Shown: positions 1-9,538 of the stretch, in pieces | Numbering within the stretch: position 1 is the stretch's first letter | Layout: each line of letters starts with the position of its first letter | NCBI GenBank assembly: GCA_022616415.1 | Contig: JAKEEU010000239.1 | Span: 1 to 64,000 of the forward strand | Direction of reading: 5' to 3' | Origin: Candidatus Zhuqueibacterota bacterium | Lineage (GTDB): Bacteria > Zhuqueibacterota > Zhuqueibacteria > Zhuqueibacterales > Zhuqueibacteraceae | DNA length: 64,000 nt | Position numbers and translations under genes: made by a program | Notes under the pieces: model-generated | Seen by the model: only the letters and a program-made list of their open reading frames with translations | Databases searched by the model: none | What the model was told of the DNA's origin: nothing

Positions 1-30
1 ATCGGTTTGGGGTGTAACAGTTTTTGGCAT
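1..30 (-). CDS. N-terminus of an unidentified gene running off the left edge
   Basis: An ATG on the minus strand is preceded by a very strong Shine-Dalgarno (AAGGAGG followed by AAGGAAT). Ten codons (MPKTVTPQTD) are visible before the window ends. The product cannot be identified. The gene is divergent from the TonB receptor gene to its right. Confidence 0.6.
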   Translation of the reverse strand, partial: MPKTVTPQTD

Positions 31-388
31 ATTCCTTCCTCCTTGAAGAAATATGCGTTCATTAATTAGCCCTTGTCAAGCTTAAAATTGTGATCTACTG
101 AGCCTACTAATTTTGCCTACGGCCATAGACTGTAAGCTTTTCTTGCAAAGATTTCGTTCGCCGGATTTTACTTTAACGCGGAAAATTTTCAATACCAGGA
201 GCGAAACCCAATACCTCGTTTTTACAGGAGACACGTGACTATGAAAAACAAGCCTAAAAATTTATTTTGCCCCAATCGTTTTGCCTTTTAAAATGTTTTT
301 CATCCGTTGGTCGCTATTTATCCGTCGGGCAATTCTTTTTAAGTCTTTGCGTCTCTGCGTCTCGTGCAGCTTTTTTATTGGAAAAATC
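31..388. other. Divergent intergenic region
   Basis: This gap separates two divergent genes. On the minus strand TTGACA (74-79) is followed about 18 nt later by CATATT, a possible promoter, but it would start transcription almost at the ribosome binding site of the leftward gene. On the plus strand TTGTCA is followed 17 nt later by TACTGA, which is weak. Positions 335-365 hold a tttgcgtctctgcgtctcg tract like the hairpin repeat near 17.83 kb, so the open frame upstream of 389 is probably intergenic repeat and not protein. Confidence 0.5.
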
Positions 389-3300
389 GTGAAACCCATT
401 CGCGACTACTTCGACGCTTGGCATCTGGCTTTGTTCGTTATTTTAGCCGCGAGCTCGACAGCACGCGGAGCTGAAGTGAGTGGGGAGCAATCCGGACGAT
501 GGACTTTGGCGGCCAGCCCGTACATCGTGACCGGCAACGTGGCCGTGCCCGAAGGCAGGACGCTGACGATCGAGCCCGGCGTGATCGTCAAATTTGCCGG
601 CTATTATTCGCTCAAAGTCAACGGCACGCTCCGCGCGCTCGGCAGCCCGGCCAACCGTATCGTCTTCACTTCCGGCGCCGACAACGAATACGACGACCTC
701 GGCCTCGCCATCAGCAACCCCGCCACCTCGAATGACTGGAGCGGCATCGAATTTACCGACAGCAGCAACGACGTGCAAAGCCGCATGGAAAACTGCGTCA
801 TTAAGTATTGCACGACGCCGCTGGTCATCTCGCGGGCGTGGCCGAGAAAAATAGAAAGCATCACCATTTCGCACAGCGGCCGCCGTTTTGTCAAAATCAA
901 CGGCATGCCGATTCCGTTTGAAGACGGGGCTGAGCAAGATTACTTCATTGGCGAGGATATCGACAATCCGCCAGCCACGATGGCCGCGATGCCGCCGGAA
1001 AATTCAGAAACTCCGGAACCGGCCGCCGAGCCGCCCGGCGATTTGCCGCCGGAGCGAAGTCAGCCAATTGTGAGTCCAGACGAGCGCGGCGCCATTCGCG
1101 GCATCGTCACCGATGTTGAAACCGGCAGAGGCATGGCCGGCGCCAATCTCGCGGCGCTTCCTTTGGGCGGTGTCGGCACCACTACGGAGACTGTTTCCGG
1201 CGCGGCCGGCGATTTTGAGCTTAAAAATTTGGCGCCCGGCCTCTATACGATAACGGCTTCTTCCAATGGATATGCCAAAAAAGTTTTTCCGGCTTTGGTG
1301 ATCAATCCCGGCGAAGAGAAAACGCTCGACGTGGCTTTGCCGCTTGTTGGCAGCGCGTTCAATCCCGCGGCCATTTCGGCGTCACGCCATCCGGAAAAAA
1401 TTTTTGATACGCCTGCCGCTATTTCCGTCGTGGAGGCGGCGCCGATTCGACTTCGATCAGCGCTGACCGTTGCCGAACATTTGCGGGCGATGCCGGGAGT
1501 TGATTTCGCCGACACCGGCATCAACCAAGCGCTGGTGGCGCTGCGCGGCTTCAATGACTTTTTTGCCGGCGCGGTGTTGCCGCTCACCGACCACCGTATC
1601 ACGCGGCTCCCGGCCTTGCGCTTCAGCCCTTACAATTTGATTCCGCTCACGAATGATGATGTCGAAAGCATCGAAATCGTTTCCGGTCCCGGCTCCGCGT
1701 TGTACGGGCCGAACAGCGCCAACGGTGTCGTGCATTTCATCACCAAATCGCCGTTCGGCTCGGAAGGCACAACGTTGAGTGCTGGCGGCGGCGAGCGCGT
1801 TGAATATTTCGGCTCGGCGCGGCATGCGGGCAGTTGGCAAAACCGGTTGGGTTACAAAATTTCCGCCCAGTATTTTCGCGGCGTGGATTGGAAATATGAA
1901 GACCCAGCCGAGCCGGATTTTTTCACGATCGGCGGTATAAAAACTCGCGCGCCGGGACGAGATTTTCGCGTCGAGAAAATCAGTGGTGAAGCGCGCGTCG
2001 ATCTTCGTCTTTCGGATGATCTCACCGCCATCGGCAATGCCGGTTACAGCCAGGCAAGCGACATCGAGCTGACGGGCTTCGGCGCGGTACAGGCGAAGAA
2101 GTATGCTCACAGCTATTTGCAAAGCCGGCTGCTTTACAAAGATTTTTTTGCGCAGGCCTTTTACAATAGCATCGACGCCGGCAATTCTTATTTTTTACGC
2201 ACCGGCGCCCCGATTATTGACAAGTCGGTCGCTCTCGGCGGACAAATTCAACATAGCTTTTTGTACGGCGATGGACAGCGGTTTACGTATGGCCTCGATA
2301 TTTTACAGACGTTTCCCATTACGCAAGGCACGCTCACCGGCCGCAACGAAGCCGCGGACAATATTTACGAAAACGGCGTGTTTTTGCAATCCGCCACCGA
2401 GCTGTCGACGAAAATCAGCCTGCTCGCGGCGCTCCGGGTCGATGACCACAGCCGGATGAAAAAGCGCGTCGTCTCGTCTCGCGCCGCGTTGGTTTATAGC
2501 CTGAGCACGGAACATAAATTCCGCGCCACGTATAATCGCGGTTTCAGCATGCCGGGCACCGAACAGCTTTCTTTCGACCTGTTGATAGCGGATATTCCCA
2601 GCTCGCTGCCAACGCCTTTTTCCCAAAGACTGATGGCGCGCGCCTTCGGTGTTCCTTTTGAAACCGGCTTCACTTTTCGTCGCGACACAGGCGGCCGTCC
2701 GCTGATGCTGTCGCCATTGGCGCCGGAGGCCGGCTATCTTCCGGCAACGGTAAATTCTATTTGGCCGTCCTTGCGCGAGATTCTCATTGCCAGCTCGCCA
2801 GCGAACCAGCAAGCCTTGCTGAACACCGCGTTGCCCGCACAGCTCAACGGCACGGTACTCGGCGATTTAAGAAAGCTCAATCCCACCACAAAAAAATTCG
2901 ATCCGTTCAGCGACATCACCGACGTGGCGCCGCTCAAGCCAACCATTACGAATACGCTTGAGCTTGGCTACAAGGGGTTGTTCGGCGAAATGCTGTTTTT
3001 TAGCGCCAATGTTTATCATACGCGCATCGAAAATTTCATCAGTCCGTTGGCTGTCGAAACGCCCAACGTCTTCGCCAATACCCAGCAACTCACCGCCGCG
3101 CTGCAACCTGCGGCTAAGACGATAGCAAATGCGTTAATTGCGCAAGGCACGGCGCCGGAAGACGCGCCGGCGCAAGCACAAGCTATGATCAATAACCTCG
3201 TCACCGCCGCGGCCAATCTGCCGCTCGGCGTCATCTCACCGAATGAAATCGCCACCAATAATGAGATCATTCTCACCTATCGCAACTTTGGCGACATCGC

Positions 3301-3718
3301 GCTCAACGGCATGGAGCTCAGCTTCATTTATTCTCCCAATGCAAGCTGGAAATTCAGCGGCAACTTTTCTTATCTGAGCAAAAATTTTTTCCATCAAACT
3401 GCGCAGCAGGCGCACGCCCCCTTGCTCAATGCGCCCAAGCATAAATTCGGCGCCGGCGTGCAATATCGCGATCCTGCCAACGCTTGGGAGGCGCAACTAC
3501 GCTGGCGCTACGTCGGCGGTTTTCCGGTGAAATCCGGCGTTTACTTTGACGGCGTTGAAACCTACACGGCGGTCGATCTGGATCTGGGCTGCGACTTGGG
3601 CAAACGCACGCGCTTATTTTTGACCGTGCAGAACGCACTCAACTGGCGTCATCGCAATTTTGCCGGCGCGCCAAAGATCGGCCGGCTCTTGCTCGCGAGG
3701 ATAGCGCAGACGTTTTAA
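389..3718 (+). CDS. TonB-dependent outer-membrane receptor with carboxypeptidase-regulatory domain and N-terminal beta-helix-like segment
   Basis: An outer-membrane, TonB-energised receptor of about 1109 aa. A GTG start at 389, with a weak TTGGA upstream, puts a signal peptide (hydrophobic stretch ending STARGA) at the N-terminus. The frame stays open to 281, but that part is repeat-like. Next comes a segment of about 150 residues with the look of a right-handed beta-helix (repeated GTLRALG, NRIVFTS, WSGIEF), a Pro-rich linker, and a CarboxypepD_reg domain (GAIRGIVTDVETGRGMAGA). The plug follows (VESIEIVSGPGSALYGPNSA), then a long barrel ending in Phe. The substrate is unknown. The beta-helix ahead of the regulatory domain is unusual. 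Carbohydrate or peptide uptake is possible, since the fold is common in SusC-like receptors, but no SusD partner is present. Confidence 0.9.
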   Translation: MKPIRDYFDAWHLALFVILAASSTARGAEVSGEQSGRWTLAASPYIVTGNVAVPEGRTLTIEPGVIVKFAGYYSLKVNGTLRALGSPANRIVFTSGADNEYDDLGLAISNPATSNDWSGIEFTDSSNDVQSRMENCVIKYCTTPLVISRAWPRKIESITISHSGRRFVKINGMPIPFEDGAEQDYFIGEDIDNPPATMAAMPPENSETPEPAAEPPGDLPPERSQPIVSPDERGAIRGIVTDVETGRGMAGANLAALPLGGVGTTTETVSGAAGDFELKNLAPGLYTITASSNGYAKKVFPALVINPGEEKTLDVALPLVGSAFNPAAISASRHPEKIFDTPAAISVVEAAPIRLRSALTVAEHLRAMPGVDFADTGINQALVALRGFNDFFAGAVLPLTDHRITRLPALRFSPYNLIPLTNDDVESIEIVSGPGSALYGPNSANGVVHFITKSPFGSEGTTLSAGGGERVEYFGSARHAGSWQNRLGYKISAQYFRGVDWKYEDPAEPDFFTIGGIKTRAPGRDFRVEKISGEARVDLRLSDDLTAIGNAGYSQASDIELTGFGAVQAKKYAHSYLQSRLLYKDFFAQAFYNSIDAGNSYFLRTGAPIIDKSVALGGQIQHSFLYGDGQRFTYGLDILQTFPITQGTLTGRNEAADNIYENGVFLQSATELSTKISLLAALRVDDHSRMKKRVVSSRAALVYSLSTEHKFRATYNRGFSMPGTEQLSFDLLIADIPSSLPTPFSQRLMARAFGVPFETGFTFRRDTGGRPLMLSPLAPEAGYLPATVNSIWPSLREILIASSPANQQALLNTALPAQLNGTVLGDLRKLNPTTKKFDPFSDITDVAPLKPTITNTLELGYKGLFGEMLFFSANVYHTRIENFISPLAVETPNVFANTQQLTAALQPAAKTIANALIAQGTAPEDAPAQAQAMINNLVTAAANLPLGVISPNEIATNNEIILTYRNFGDIALNGMELSFIYSPNASWKFSGNFSYLSKNFFHQTAQQAHAPLLNAPKHKFGAGVQYRDPANAWEAQLRWRYVGGFPVKSGVYFDGVETYTAVDLDLGCDLGKRTRLFLTVQNALNWRHRNFAGAPKIGRLLLARIAQTF

Positions 3719-3787
3719 AAATTGAAATTTGCAATAGGCTTTTGCAGCCTGGATTTTTTGTTTTTCAAACGACTCGCGAGAGCGGCA

Positions 3788-5011
3788 CTACCCTTTGCCG
3801 CCGGCCAATCGTGTTGCCGCCGGTGAGCGCCGCAACGTGTTCATCGCCCGGATTCCCACAACCGGCCCGATAGCAAGAAACATGAACGCCCATTGCCAAC
3901 CGACCAAACGTTCGAGTGTCGGGATCAACCGAATCGTCAACAGCGTCAACAAAAAGCCGAGACTGGTTTGCAGCGTCAGCGCGGTGCCAATGTAATCAGG
4001 CCGGCACAGTTCCGAAACGCACGCCGAGAATTGCGCCGAGTCGGCGACGACGGCAAATCCCCAGATGAGACAGACGATGACGAGCGCCAGGGGATTGCCG
4101 CCGAACAAAAATCCAACGATCAGCGCGCAAGCGCCGCTAATCATCAACGACGCAATCGTCAGCGTCGTGCGGCCTAATTTGTCGGCCAAATTTCCTGCGA
4201 CCAAACTGCCAATGCCGCCGGCGCCGATCACCGCGAAAGCGGCAACGCTGGCCCATCTTGGATCGAGGCCGGTGATTTTGAAACTGGCGAGCAGAAAAAT
4301 CGGCACCCACGCCCACATCGCGTACAGTTCCCACATGTGGCCGAGATAGCCGAGATTGGCGAGCACGATGTCTTTGTTGCGCGCGATCTCGCCGGCGTAT
4401 TTCCAATCAAACGGCGGCGTCTTGGTGCGGAATGGACCTTCGTCAACAAAGAAAAAGGCAATGAGCGCGCCGAGCGCTGCGAACGTGCTGGCGAAATAAA
4501 GCACCGGTTTCCACTCGGCGATGCCGCCAAAGGCGTTGAGCAAATGCGGCGAGGCCGTGCCAACGGTGAGCGCGCCGACCAACAAACCAATTCCCAGACC
4601 GCGATCTTCTTTCGTCCACGTCGCCATGATTTTCATGCCGACCGGATAAACGCCGGCGAGAAAGAGGCCGGTCATAAAACGCAAGAGTAATGCGTAATCA
4701 AGGCTATTGACAAGTAGTGGAATTGCAACGTTCGACAACGCCGCGAGCAGGGCTGAGATCGTCAATAACGGACGGGCGGGTATGCGATCCGCGAGGTTCA
4801 ATAGCGCCGAGCCGAATGCGCCCGCGACGAAACCGATTTGCACCGACATCGTCAACCACGCGCGGCCGGAATCACTCAGCGCCCACGCCGCAGTCAACGC
4901 CGGCAGGGCAGCGGAAGCGGAAAACCATACGCCTTTCGCCAACAAAACCGAGAGCGCCAGCAAAAGCAGCGTGCGCCATTTGGCTCCGTTTTGTTTGCGG
5001 CTCGTTCGCAT
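3788..5011 (-). CDS. Major facilitator superfamily transporter
   Basis: A 407-aa inner-membrane secondary transporter with about 12 hydrophobic segments. The loop after TM2 (NLADRIPARPL) and the matching mid-protein loop (NLADKLGRTTL) are the usual MFS D-R/K-x-G-R/K type signatures. The two-fold repeat and length fit the family. It starts 7 bp after the upstream gene's stop codon, so the two are probably co-transcribed. Substrate cannot be inferred. Confidence 0.9.
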   Translation of the reverse strand: MRTSRKQNGAKWRTLLLLALSVLLAKGVWFSASAALPALTAAWALSDSGRAWLTMSVQIGFVAGAFGSALLNLADRIPARPLLTISALLAALSNVAIPLLVNSLDYALLLRFMTGLFLAGVYPVGMKIMATWTKEDRGLGIGLLVGALTVGTASPHLLNAFGGIAEWKPVLYFASTFAALGALIAFFFVDEGPFRTKTPPFDWKYAGEIARNKDIVLANLGYLGHMWELYAMWAWVPIFLLASFKITGLDPRWASVAAFAVIGAGGIGSLVAGNLADKLGRTTLTIASLMISGACALIVGFLFGGNPLALVIVCLIWGFAVVADSAQFSACVSELCRPDYIGTALTLQTSLGFLLTLLTIRLIPTLERLVGWQWAFMFLAIGPVVGIRAMNTLRRSPAATRLAGGKG

Positions 5012-5018
5012 ACGCCAT

Positions 5019-5654
5019 TTACTTTATTCCAAAGGCCGAAGAGTGAACGCCGGGGCGATAGCCGGCGGCGAGTGTTCGCACAATCGAGCGGGGCGTCAAT
5101 ACTTGAACGATACGGTCAGGCTGTCGCGCCAAACGTTGGCCGTATCCTTCCGGATGCCACGCCACGAGAAAACCTCGAAACAAAAGATACGGTTGTTTCG
5201 CGTCGAATGCAACAAAACTTCCCTCCGGCAAAGCTCCGAGCTTCTCTTGATAAGTTAATTTCTGTTTCGTTGCGTTTACCCGTTCTCGATGCAACACGTG
5301 GTCAATCTCGGTTGCGAGCGGTTTCGATCCACGTGCAAGATTTGGATTGGCCTGCGTCCACATTGAACGAAACGCCTCAAACCGTGGACGCGAGCACTCG
5401 GCGCAAGGCCGATGCCCAGCCGCCAGCGCTGTGGCCTCATCGAGAAAGAACAATTCCGTGTATTGGCCCGGCGTCATGATCGCTCGATGCCGGCTTTTAA
5501 ATTGAAGCTGGCAGATAATCCATCTCTTGAGTTGATACGGACGGATGATTTGCCGCCGATCATTGTGCAAGCAGCCGCGGTTCCCCATCAACGTGCCGCG
5601 CGCCGGTGTGGCGATGATTTCTCCGAACGGTGTGACGCGGTTCTGTCTTGGCAT
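5019..5654 (-). CDS. Conserved hypothetical protein with HRPCxxC motif
   Basis: A soluble protein of about 211 aa. The ATG at 5654 (MPRQNRVTPFG) is preferred to the longer frame from 5780, because conserved-looking sequence begins there; no clear Shine-Dalgarno is seen. Visible features are RHRAIMTPGQYTELFFLDEA, the motif GHRPCAEC, and EIDHVLHRER. I recall similar proteins annotated only as conserved hypothetical. The paired cysteines could bind metal. It probably shares a transcript with the MFS gene that follows 7 bp later. No function is proposed. Confidence 0.75.
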   Translation of the reverse strand: MPRQNRVTPFGEIIATPARGTLMGNRGCLHNDRRQIIRPYQLKRWIICQLQFKSRHRAIMTPGQYTELFFLDEATALAAGHRPCAECSRPRFEAFRSMWTQANPNLARGSKPLATEIDHVLHRERVNATKQKLTYQEKLGALPEGSFVAFDAKQPYLLFRGFLVAWHPEGYGQRLARQPDRIVQVLTPRSIVRTLAAGYRPGVHSSAFGIK

Positions 5655-5820
5655 CGCTGTGTTGAAAAGCTTAATCGAAAAGGGCCAATATCGCTCACGG
5701 GATTGGAACGCACACGGAATTTTTTGCGTTTTATTTCCGTATAAGCTCGTTTTCGTGAGCCAATTTGGGGGGCTTATCAATATCCATTTTGCTCATCGAT
5801 TGCCCTCCGCAAGCTTCAGC

Positions 5821-6567
5821 CTATTTCGTTTTTCCCTGATTCGCCACCGCTTGCATGGCGTTCTTGACGCTTGCGGGATCGCCGAGATAGTAGTTGCGGA
5901 TCGGCTGCAAGCTTTCATTCAGCTCATAAATCAGCGGCACGCCGGTCGGGATGTTCAAACCGACGATGGCTCCGTCCGAGATATTGTCGAGATATTTGAC
6001 CAGCGCGCGCAGGCTGTTGCCGTGCGCGGCGATGACAACGCGCTTGCCGGATTGGATCGCCGGCTTGATGGCTTGGTGCCAATAGGGAAGAAATCGCGCG
6101 ACGGTGTCTTGCAAACATTCGGTCGGGGGAATATCTTTCTCGTCCAGATTTTGGTAGCGCGGGTCGCGGCCGGGATAACGTTCGTCGGTTTTTTCGAGCG
6201 CCGGCGGTTGAATGTCATAGCTGCGGCGCCAAATGAGCACTTGCTCTTCGCCATATTTTGCCGCCGTCTCGGCTTTGTTCAAGCCTTGCAGCGCGCCGTA
6301 ATGTCTTTCGTTCAGCCGCCACGAATTATAAACCGGAATCCACATCAAATCCATTTCATCCAAAGCGATCCACAGCGTGCGGATCGCCCTTTTCAAAACC
6401 GAGGTGAATGCTATATCGAAAATAAATCCGTTTTCTTTTAAAAGTTTGCCGGCGTTGTGGGCTTCGGTAAGGCCTTTTTCAGACAAATCGACATCGGTCC
6501 AACCGGTGAAGCGATTCTCTTTGTTCCACGTGCTTTCGCCGTGGCGGAGAAGGACAAGTTTGGTCAT
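5821..6567 (-). CDS. gpmA: 2,3-bisphosphoglycerate-dependent phosphoglycerate mutase
   Basis: A glycolytic and gluconeogenic enzyme that interconverts 3- and 2-phosphoglycerate through a phosphohistidine. It has 248 aa, the normal length. The catalytic RHGES motif lies at residues 8-12 and the second histidine in AAHGNSLRAL. WNKENRFTGW and LNERHYGALQGL are diagnostic of the dPGM branch. The Shine-Dalgarno AAGGAG sits 8 nt before the ATG. It is cytosolic and probably monocistronic. Confidence 0.97.
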   Translation of the reverse strand: MTKLVLLRHGESTWNKENRFTGWTDVDLSEKGLTEAHNAGKLLKENGFIFDIAFTSVLKRAIRTLWIALDEMDLMWIPVYNSWRLNERHYGALQGLNKAETAAKYGEEQVLIWRRSYDIQPPALEKTDERYPGRDPRYQNLDEKDIPPTECLQDTVARFLPYWHQAIKPAIQSGKRVVIAAHGNSLRALVKYLDNISDGAIVGLNIPTGVPLIYELNESLQPIRNYYLGDPASVKNAMQAVANQGKTK

Positions 6568-6681
6568 GAGGAAACTCCTTGCAAAAGTTGAATGATTGTA
6601 ATGAAGTGGCGGCGATGATGAAGTTCGACTTGGGTGACAGGATTTTGCAAAATTTGAAAGATCGTTGAACCAAATCGAACT

Positions 6682-7338
6682 TCACTTGCTCAACCGATGG
6701 CGATCGATCCAATATGTCCATGGGATGATGAGCCATTGCGTCAGCCCTCCAATCGCCAGCGCGGTTACAGTCGATGGCGGCTGTTGGCGGCTAAAAACAT
6801 TTCCTACATAAATCAGCACACTGAAAGCAATGAATGCCCAGAAAGCGTAGCGGCCGATGCGATCGCGTGCGGCCGTAGCGCGAAGGTACAAAATCAATCC
6901 AGCTATAAATAACGCGCTTTCAACGACGATGGTTGCAGCAACGGAATTCCACAAGCCGAGGCCGGCGTAGGTTTCGCCGCCGGGAAAAATCGGCAGATCG
7001 GGACGATGCGCAACGACGTCGAGCAGCCAATGGCTGAATACACCGAGGCCGAGCATCCAGGCGCCTCTTACATAGCGGCGCTTGAAAAAATAGATCAGCC
7101 CAAAAACGAGCGACCATCCGATGACCGTGGCCAGGCTGTGGGTGATGGGATAATCATAAAAATCGAGCGGCGTGAAGGCCGTATTGCCGGGGTCGATGCG
7201 CACGTGCTCAATACCCAAGAGCAAAAATATCGGCCAGAGCAAATCCAGAAACTGCACCGATAAAAATAAAGTGCCCAACGAAGTTTTCGGCGCGACCTTC
7301 TTGGCGGCCAGCGCAACGGCATAATGGCCAAGGAACAT
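6682..7338 (-). CDS. Multi-pass membrane protein, YdjM-like putative metal-dependent hydrolase
   Basis: A 218-aa integral membrane protein with about six hydrophobic segments. An early conserved His (MFLGHYAVA), the motif PITHSLATVIGW, and FSHWLLDVVAHRPDLP resemble the membrane-bound metal-dependent hydrolase (YdjM/LexA-regulated) family, where His and Asp residues bind metal. No experimental function is known for close relatives that I can name. GAAAGGAG precedes the ATG. It lies just downstream of the amidotransferase gene (12-bp gap), suggesting one operon. Confidence 0.75.
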   Translation of the reverse strand: MFLGHYAVALAAKKVAPKTSLGTLFLSVQFLDLLWPIFLLLGIEHVRIDPGNTAFTPLDFYDYPITHSLATVIGWSLVFGLIYFFKRRYVRGAWMLGLGVFSHWLLDVVAHRPDLPIFPGGETYAGLGLWNSVAATIVVESALFIAGLILYLRATAARDRIGRYAFWAFIAFSVLIYVGNVFSRQQPPSTVTALAIGGLTQWLIIPWTYWIDRHRLSK

Positions 7339-7350
7339 GTGATGCTCCTT

Positions 7351-8208
7351 TCAAACATTGATGGGTAAAACCCCGACCGAGAGGTCATGACCTACGATCA
7401 CCACGTGATTGGCCGGCACCTTGTGCCAATCTTCTTGCGCCTCGGTGAGCTTTTCGGAGACGATGAGAACCGCGTGCTCCGCGGGATCGGTCCGGTGCAT
7501 GCGGCAGACGCCGTTTTCACATTCAAAATGGCTGCCTTCGGAATGATAAAGCGTCGGCGGCATGAGCGCCGTATCGGTCACGTAACGCGAAGCCACCAGC
7601 CAATTCCCTTCGGTGAGAACCACGTTGAGATGGGCCGGTTCTTTGATGCCGTGTTGGCCGGTGATTTCTTTAAGCTCGGCAATCGTCGTTTCGAGCGCCG
7701 CCACCGCATCGTTTGCGCTCTTCGCTGTTTTCTGTTGCAACAGATTATTCAAAAACAGCGCAAAGAAATGTTCCGAGTCGGTTTGGCCTTGAATCCAATT
7801 ATACAGCTCGTCCGAGAGCCGGCTGCGCAGGCGGCGCTTGACGGCTTGGAAGCCGCCAATGTTGCCGTTGTGCATGAAAAGAAATTGCTTGTAATGGAAC
7901 GGGTGGCAATTGGCTTCGGAAACGTCGCCGACGCTGGCGGCGCGCACGTGCGCAAAGATGCAATGGGAACGAAGCTTGGGCGCATTGTAGCGCAGATTGC
8001 GGTTGTTCCACGCCGGCGTCGTCGAAACGAAAACCGCCGGCTCCGGATCCAGCTCCGGCACATACCAGCCGACACCAAAGCCGTCACCATTGAGCGGCTC
8101 CGGCCGTTCTTGCGCTTTGTAGCTTTGGCGGATCAACGAATTTTTCGGTTGATACAGCAGCTTGTCCAGCGTAATCGGCGCACCTTTGTAGGCGAGAAAA
8201 CGGCACAT
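7351..8208 (-). CDS. Class II glutamine amidotransferase (EgtC/YafJ type)
   Basis: A 285-aa cytosolic N-terminal-nucleophile amidohydrolase. Cys2 (MCRFLAYKG) becomes the catalytic nucleophile once Met1 is removed. FAHVRAAS, NCHPFHYKQFLFMHNGNIGGF and QTDSEHFFALFL form the glutaminase pocket. Proteins of this shape occur as EgtC (gamma-glutamyl amidohydrolase in ergothioneine synthesis) and as uncharacterised YafJ. No egt genes are nearby, so the specific role stays open. Confidence 0.9.
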   Translation of the reverse strand: MCRFLAYKGAPITLDKLLYQPKNSLIRQSYKAQERPEPLNGDGFGVGWYVPELDPEPAVFVSTTPAWNNRNLRYNAPKLRSHCIFAHVRAASVGDVSEANCHPFHYKQFLFMHNGNIGGFQAVKRRLRSRLSDELYNWIQGQTDSEHFFALFLNNLLQQKTAKSANDAVAALETTIAELKEITGQHGIKEPAHLNVVLTEGNWLVASRYVTDTALMPPTLYHSEGSHFECENGVCRMHRTDPAEHAVLIVSEKLTEAQEDWHKVPANHVVIVGHDLSVGVLPINV

Positions 8209-8278
8209 GGTTTATTCTCCATATTATTAATTATTATATGTAGCGCTGAACAAATAAGGCAGTGAAAATTTGCAATTT

Positions 8279-9472
8279 TCAATGTGAGCCTTGCATTTCA
8301 CGCGCTTCTGCCGGAGGCGAAACGGCTTTGGCCTCAGTCGCTACCGCCAGATTCCGCGCCGAATCGAGCTGCGATCTGAATTCAATTCCGTAGACGTCGA
8401 GAATCGTCAAGAACAGCGCAGCGATGATCGGGCCGATGATGAAGCCCATCATGCCGAAGACGCTGATTCCACCCAAAGTGGAAAAGAAAATCAGCAGGTC
8501 GTGCATGCCGGCGTCGCGCGCCACCAGCTTCGGCCCCAGCACGTTGTCGATGTTGCCGATGATGATCGCCGCAATCAGGAAGACCGCAATGCCCTGCCAA
8601 ACCTGGCCGATGATGATCAAAATAATCGCGGCCGGATACATCACCAGCCACGCGCCGATCATCGGAATGACGGACAAAATGACCATTACCACGCCCCACA
8701 AGATCGGCGAGCGGATGCCGAAGATCCAGAACGTGAGGGCGCCCAGTGCGCCTTTCAGCAAGCCGATCAGCAAAGTCCCTTTGAGCGTCGCCCGCGAGAC
8801 CGCAAAAAAGCGTTTGATCAACTCATCTTCGTACTCTTCCGCCAGCGGGCTTAAATATTTCAAGCGGCGAATCAAACGGTCGCCGTCCGTAAAAAAATAA
8901 AACATCGCAAACAACGTCAAAAACACGTCGGTGATCACCTGAAAAGTTCCCGTCGAGGCTTTGTTGATCACCGTCGCCAGCACGGTGGTGGCGGTTTGCA
9001 CGGCTTCTTTTAATGATGACTGCCATTCGATTTCTTCGAGATTGAGCTGCTCCACCCATTTATACTGCTTGATCCGGCCGAGCACGCCCTTGTCGCCTTG
9101 GTCGATGATCTCGCGAATGATTTGCTCGGTGGATTGATAAAATTCAATCGCTTCTTTGGCCACCAAATTGGCGACGAAGTAAGTCGGTATGAGCAGGCCC
9201 AACAGCAGAATCACGCAGCAGAAGAAGGAGCTGACGCCTTTTCTCTGGTGAAAGATTTTGAGCAGCCGTTGATAAAGCGGATAAAAAATTCCGGCAAAAA
9301 CCGCGGCCAACATCACCGGCACCAGGAAGATTTTCACCATGTTGAAAAAAACGACGCCGATGCCGATGAGCACGGCCAGCAAAAAGTAGCGGCTGAGTTT
9401 TTCGGTTTTTTCTTCCTGCAAGATGGCAGGACGCTCGGGAGCCGGTTTCGCTTGGGAATCATGCGGCGCCAT
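8279..9472 (-). CDS. AI-2E family transporter (TqsA/PerM-like permease)
   Basis: A 397-aa inner-membrane protein with the family's layout: two hydrophobic segments near the N-terminus (residues about 28-80), an amphipathic stretch, then five or six segments after residue 150. The C-terminal PSLGGI-type region appears as LIFFSTLGGISVFGMMGFII. Family members have been linked to AI-2 export or to Na+/H+ exchange, so the substrate is open. The start has GGAG upstream. The preceding TPR gene ends 66 bp upstream. Confidence 0.9.
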   Translation of the reverse strand: MAPHDSQAKPAPERPAILQEEKTEKLSRYFLLAVLIGIGVVFFNMVKIFLVPVMLAAVFAGIFYPLYQRLLKIFHQRKGVSSFFCCVILLLGLLIPTYFVANLVAKEAIEFYQSTEQIIREIIDQGDKGVLGRIKQYKWVEQLNLEEIEWQSSLKEAVQTATTVLATVINKASTGTFQVITDVFLTLFAMFYFFTDGDRLIRRLKYLSPLAEEYEDELIKRFFAVSRATLKGTLLIGLLKGALGALTFWIFGIRSPILWGVVMVILSVIPMIGAWLVMYPAAIILIIIGQVWQGIAVFLIAAIIIGNIDNVLGPKLVARDAGMHDLLIFFSTLGGISVFGMMGFIIGPIIAALFLTILDVYGIEFRSQLDSARNLAVATEAKAVSPPAEAREMQGSH

Positions 9473-9538
9473 AAAATAACTCCACAGATGTCAGATTCTC
9501 GTTGCGCATTTTAAAGATAAAAATTGTGCGTTCACTGG

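Noticed and set aside
5545..6441. 298-codon frame antisense to gpmA and its neighbour
   Set aside because: It overlaps two better-supported genes and has no recognisable motif.
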